From NCBI GenBank assembly GCA_033557675.1, contig JAWQRM010000454.1, positions 1-22,524 of the forward strand: 22,524 nucleotides of DNA. The letters run 5' to 3'. A model generated the notes under the pieces. That model was given only the letters and a program-made list of their open reading frames with translations, made no database searches and had not been told where the DNA came from. Of the stretch, positions 19,333 through 22,524 are shown piece after piece (positions within the stretch are counted from its first letter, which is position 1; every line of letters starts with the position of its first letter). This DNA comes from Coptodactyla brooksi. Its lineage: Eukaryota > Arthropoda > Insecta > Coleoptera > Scarabaeidae. Position numbers and translations under genes: made by a program.

Positions 19333-19554
19333 GAGTTACTCTGTGCGAATTGTACTCAGCTGTATTTTGCACGAACATCTTTTTCAAAAAAGAAACAATT
19401 TTTGTAGCAGATTTGCATTTATAACAGTATTTATCGCTATTTATTAAACCTGAGTTTATAAAGAACTTGATATCATTCTACTTTTTTCAAACCTTGAATC
19501 AAACCTAAATGATTTCTTGAACAATTTTAACCCTTTGAATACCATTGGGACTTA

Positions 19555-19990
19555 TACAGGGTGATTCAGAACAACCTTACGTTATTTTAATGTTATATCC
19601 CTGACTCAATTCTAAGACGATTTTTCCTTTACGAAAAATTCGTCCGAAACTTACTTTTCAAGTTATAAAATGATCTCTTTCACTCTCACTCTCTCTCGCG
19701 CCGCATGCTCGCTCACTTGCATCCGTTCCGTAATTTACCAACTTTATCCTTTTATAATTTGAAAAGTAAGCTTAAAAGTAAACGTTGTATATCCCAAACA
19801 AATATAAAATAAAAAGTTTTATTTTGATGTTATGTTTATTTTAAATTAATAAACCACTAAAAAAGTACAATATTAGTTTTGAGAGTTGTTTGTTAGTGAA
19901 CATTCATAAGTTTTCAGTATTTACTTTTATGTTTTTTTATCAATCAGTGTCGTTTTTTCAGCAGTTGTAGTTCAGTTTTTTTGGCTCAGG
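19555..19990. mobile_element. Possible nested insertion inside the piggyBac left end
   Basis: TACAGGGTGATTCAGAACAA begins 25 bp inside the piggyBac left terminus and looks like the TA target plus terminus of an insect Tc1/mariner-like or MITE element. It is followed by CT-rich sequence (19676-19705) with no coding capacity. No complementary right end was found, so the limit near 19990 is a guess based on where piggyBac-like subterminal sequence resumes. Confidence 0.35.
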
Positions 19991-20050
19991 ACATAGGTAG
20001 GCCAATGGTATGGAAGACCGGGACGTATATGTCCCGTTGGCGTTGAATAG

Positions 20051-20209
20051 ATGGATGACTATTCAGGTGATAGTGAAATTAATAGACAATTACAATCTGA
20101 AGGCAGTGATCTTTTTTATGATAATGATAATGATCCTGAATATCTGCCATCTGATGAATTTCTAAGTGAAAATGTGCAGGAATTTATTGATAGCGGTAAT
20201 GAATTCTAA
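20051..20209 (+). pseudogene. piggyBac transposase N-terminus (52 codons)
   Basis: From ATG at 20051 the frame gives MDDYSGDSEINRQ, then an acidic stretch with DNDNDPEYLPSDEF, and stops at TAA 20207-20209. A short, acidic, Asp/Glu/Ser-rich N-terminus is typical of piggyBac transposases. It continues in another frame as NSSEDYQYTLQ, and further on APVIWKQISSTFRPRK (20300-20358) resembles the family's W-x-x-x ... F-x-P block. The bulk of the catalytic core that should follow, including the first two Asp residues, is deleted. Confidence 0.6.
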
Positions 20210-20461
20210 TTCTTCGGAGGATTATCAGTACACCTTACAAACAAACTTTATTGAGTCCAATAGTTCAACAAAAAAACAATGGCGGGCAATCTCCTTTATC
20301 AAAACAGAAAAAAGAGGCACCTGTCATTTGGAAACAAATAAGCAGCACTTTCAGACCTAGAAAAATAGCATAAGTTCTGGCCAAAATTGACAGAGTATCC
20401 AAAGAACTGGATGTCGTTTTGAAAGTTTCTCCTAAAAGCTTTTTAGGAGATGAGAGATTAC

Positions 20462-20910
20462 ACCATTATTGATAATGGTGTAATTGCTGTTAATTGGAAA
20501 GTTTCCAAGCAAGTTCACGTCAACAGTGAAACTACAGTCAATAGAATGCAAAAAAATTGAGAGAAAAAGGATGTACCAAGCCCTGATGCTATTGCTTTTT
20601 ATAACGAAATTATGGGAGGTGTCGACATCTCCGATCAAAAAGTAGGTATTTATGACTTTGATAGAAAACTCCTCCTCACTGCAGTTGTAAATGCGTTGAT
20701 TTTGTATCAGGACATCCATCATAAGTAATCAAACCTTATATCATTTATGATCCCACTAGCTGAACAGTTGCTGGCTGAAGGTTGCAAAAACATGTCTGTG
20801 AAAAGAAGAATTAGTCGTCGAAGACCATCCAAAAGGACAAAGCTTATGATCAACGTCGGTTCTCACATGCCAATTGAGGGAAATACTGAAAAAGAAGGTA
20901 CCAGAACTGG
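20462..20910 (+). pseudogene. piggyBac transposase, end of catalytic core and C-terminal part
   Basis: The frame from 20462 reads DNGVIAVNWKVSKQVHV, then TTVNRMQKN, a TGA, KKDVPSPDAIAFYNEIMGG and VDISDQKVG, then YDFDRKLL. This is the piggyBac block around Y-N-x-x-M-G-G-V-D-x-x-D-Q, which carries the late catalytic Asp. A frameshift near 20729 leads into IPLAEQLLAEG and, at about 20815-20890, RRPSKRTKLMINVGSHMPIE. This matches the family's basic segment before the cysteine-rich C-terminal domain. The cysteine-rich domain itself is not recognisable. At least one stop and two frameshifts make it inactive. Confidence 0.8.
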
Positions 20911-21214
20911 TGTCAGAATTATAATCTCTTTATATCAGATTGCATAATGCACTGTTTCTTATAGCTTATTCAAACAAACTTATTCAAACAGAATTTTGAA
21001 CATGTAACTGTTATTACTTTCTGTACCACTGGGGCAAATATGTCCCACATGAAAATTCCACTGGTACACATATGACCCAACCATAAAATTACGCGAAAAA
21101 AATAGAAAACGATATTTAAAAATATAATAAAATTATAGTGTTCATAAAGTAGGGTAAGAAATAAGCATTTTAGGATAAAATTTTAAACAATTGAAATTGG
21201 TAGTGAAAAGGTTA

Positions 21215-21419
21215 AGTCAAGTTTGCCGAAATAAATGCCCTTAAAATTAACAAATTTTCTTTCGTTCAATTTAAACATTCTAAACAAAGTACTTCCTTCA
21301 GTTTTTCTCAAAAAATCTTTATACAAAGTTATAACTAAATCTTTATAAAAAAAACATTATACTAAATCTTTATATAATCTTCTATCTCCAATCTTCTAAT
21401 ATATTCTTCAATATTAATT
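21215..21419. other. AT-rich spacer, no gene seen
   Basis: Between the piggyBac right end and foldback copy 2 there are several short imperfect direct repeats of ACTAAATCTTTATA (near 21335-21375). Nothing codes here. Confidence 0.4.
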
Positions 21420-21583
21420 TTAAGCAGTTGTTACCACTTAACCAAACCAGGAAATTAACTACTCGACGCACGTTTCGCTGACAATGTCAGCATCATCGGG
21501 AGCAACAGGAGACGAAAGGGCTCTTTTATCTCTTAAGCAGTTAGGTAATTTCTTGGATTGGTTAAGTGGTAACAATTGCTTAA
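21420..21583 (-). mobile_element. Short foldback element with a hammerhead-like core (copy 2)
   Basis: Arms 21420-21457 and 21546-21583 are 38-bp inverted repeats with only three mismatches, so this is the best-preserved foldback of the three copies. The 88-bp loop contains the hammerhead-like core near the left arm. The left arm and core align with copy 1 (shared TACCAC, AACC and CTCGACGCACG blocks). The 10-mer TTAAGCAGTT occurs at 21420 and again at 21533 inside the loop. No protein is encoded. No clear target duplication was seen. Confidence 0.65.
21461..21503 (-). ncRNA. Hammerhead-ribozyme-like motif, copy 2
   Basis: On the minus strand the order is GCTC (stem I), CCGATGA, T, stem II GCTGAC-ATT-GTCAGC, then GAAACGTGCGTC, with GAGT completing stem I through one G-T wobble. 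GAAA, the 3-bp stem III (ACG with CGT) and the GTC cleavage triplet all match the type I hammerhead. The only core departures are U4 changed to C and an extra T after A9. Relative to copy 1, a stem II base pair changes from A-T to G-C, keeping pairing. This is the copy most worth testing for self-cleavage. Confidence 0.55.
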
Positions 21584-21705
21584 CTTGAGCAAATGTTGAA
21601 TCTTGTTTGTTTTGAACCTTTGAAACCAAAAGATTTTGTATCAATCCAAATTCACAATTTAATATTAATCTTCTCCCCTTCAAAGTAGTCCTCATAAGAC
21701 TAATA

Positions 21706-22524
21706 CAGTGGTACCTTCGGTTCGCGAACCGAAACAACTTTCTCATTGAAATGCATGTAAATACAATTAATCCGTTTGACTACTCCAGAAACAAATTGTT
21801 TTTTTTTTAATTTTTGATGGATTTTTCTGTGGAAAAAATATGTAATATAAAAGAACAGTGTCGGGCAACTGTGTAGGTATTTCTGGTGTTTTTCTCTTGT
21901 TTGTATCATAGGAAGTGGTTCGATTGCTGGCTCGATGGCTGGTGTTTTCACAGGATAACGATCCAGAGACATTAGTCCTTTTTGTTGAATAATTTCGTGA
22001 AAATGGAATATTACATTGTCATGTAAAATGTCCATTATATTACTGGTCACAATTTTGTTTCTCAATGAAAACCTTCACTTTATTCCACCTGCTTCAAATT
22101 TCTTTGAGCTAAGTATTTGAAGGTGCCACCTCTTCCTTCTCCTCTCCTGAGTGGTTCTCCTACATAACTAGAATCTGTTCACATTGCAGCTCAACAAGTT
22201 CTTCTGTATTGAGTTATTGCCTGTGGTCTTCCACCAGCTCCACCACATCCTTCTTATTGACCTTCGTTTACTGAAGTTACATGTCTCTGTCAGGCACATG
22301 ACCAGGCTAAAGTATTCTCCAGGGAGATTGAAACGTGCGATTATAGACATTGTTCCATGCCTTGTGAATAAGGTTTATGTAGTGGAGGATATGGTTCGCG
22401 CAGGATGAAAGCCGTGTCGTTGGTCACTTGGAAACATTTGGAAAAAAGAGCATTTACATATAACTTATGCTGAATGAGAGAAGTAGTCAACATCAAAGTC
22501 TACTTCCATAGTTGCAGGATGGGC
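21706..22524 (-). pseudogene. pogo/Tigger-type transposon, 3' part, running off the window
   Basis: A terminus TA-CAGTGGTACC at 21704-21715 is followed by a perfect 18-bp palindrome TTCGGTTCGCGAACCGAA (21716-21733). CAGTGGTACCT with TTCGGTTC repeats is typical of Tigger-like ends. On the minus strand the transposase C-terminus can be read across frames. Near 22345 it starts with KAW followed by NNVYNRTFQSPWR, then DVVELVEDH and LNTEELVELQCEQ (22260-22180), an acidic EEKEEVA stretch (near 22125), NIMDILHDNVIFHFHEI (near 22040) and MSLDRYPVKTP (near 21975). These follow the family order of the C-terminal linker and tail. Frameshifts and stops make it inactive. The catalytic domain lies beyond the window end. 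It is a different copy from the one at 1040-1560. Confidence 0.8.

Larger units (their letters stand above)
19531..21211 (+). mobile_element. piggyBac-family transposon, TTAA-flanked, degenerate
   Basis: TTAA sites at 19527-19530 and 21212-21215 flank related ends: CCCTTTGAATACCATT at the left and, read inward on the minus strand, CCTTTTCACTACCAAT at the right (11-12 of 16 identical). TTAA targets and C-rich ends are the hallmark of piggyBac. Similar palindromic blocks, GGGACGTATATGTCCC (20020-20035), GGGGCAAATATGTCCC (21031-21046) and a related block at 21062-21078, look like subterminal repeats. Between them are transposase fragments on the plus strand, annotated separately. At 1,681 bp it is shorter than an autonomous piggyBac. 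Close to the left end another repeat appears to have inserted (TACAGGGTGATTCAG from 19555). Confidence 0.8.

Noticed and set aside
19676..19705. The CT-rich tract as a GAGA-factor regulatory element.
   Set aside because: It sits inside an apparent nested repeat in a dead transposon, and simple CT repeats are common.
1..22524. CRISPR arrays, bacterial operons, tRNA or rRNA genes.
   Set aside because: The window is clearly eukaryotic, no regularly spaced repeats are present, and no tRNA or rRNA signature was seen by eye.

Overview
This is an AT-rich (by eye roughly 70% A+T), intron-bearing eukaryotic window, almost certainly from an insect genome and most likely a hymenopteran. The anchor is the cell-fate gene numb, read on the minus strand. 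Most other recognisable sequence is decayed transposons. There are no bacterial-style operons, rRNA genes or tRNAs that I can see.

Layout. At 274-472, 1930-2075 and 21420-21583 lie three copies of one short element family. Each carries a 43-nt hammerhead-ribozyme-like core, and in two copies the core sits in the loop of a long inverted repeat. 1040-1560 is a pogo/Tigger transposase relic. 2080-4671 has no gene I can support. 4672-5176 is a diverged tandem duplication of about 255 bp. 5587-5815 and 5926-5973 look like the last two coding exons of an unidentified plus-strand gene, convergent with numb. 7729-8895 (minus) is the large terminal exon of numb, followed by hairpins and a possible poly(A) signal in its putative 3' UTR. 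8896-14937 is a 6-kb numb intron holding a TA-flanked Tc1/mariner element (11347-12393) and a second, Mos1-like mariner relic (13678-14473) whose middle has become a tandem array. 14938-15171 is the upstream numb exon with the start of the PTB domain. 15172-17050 is non-coding, with a perfect CRE palindrome and a CpG-richer block that could be an alternative numb promoter or 5' UTR. 17563-19296 (minus) is a Penelope-like retroelement retaining its YVDD reverse-transcriptase core. 19531-21211 is a piggyBac element between TTAA sites. 21706 to the window end (minus) is a second pogo/Tigger element.

How it fits together. The two numb exons join in phase 0 and give an intact PTB domain, aPKC-type serine sites and C-terminal DPF and NPF endocytic motifs, so the host gene looks functional. 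Its longer, possibly N-myristoylated start is not in the window. The transposons are passengers, all frameshifted. The most unusual signals are the hammerhead-like foldback family, whose stem shows compensatory change between copies, and the mariner relic in which a piece of transposase coding sequence has been tandemly amplified.
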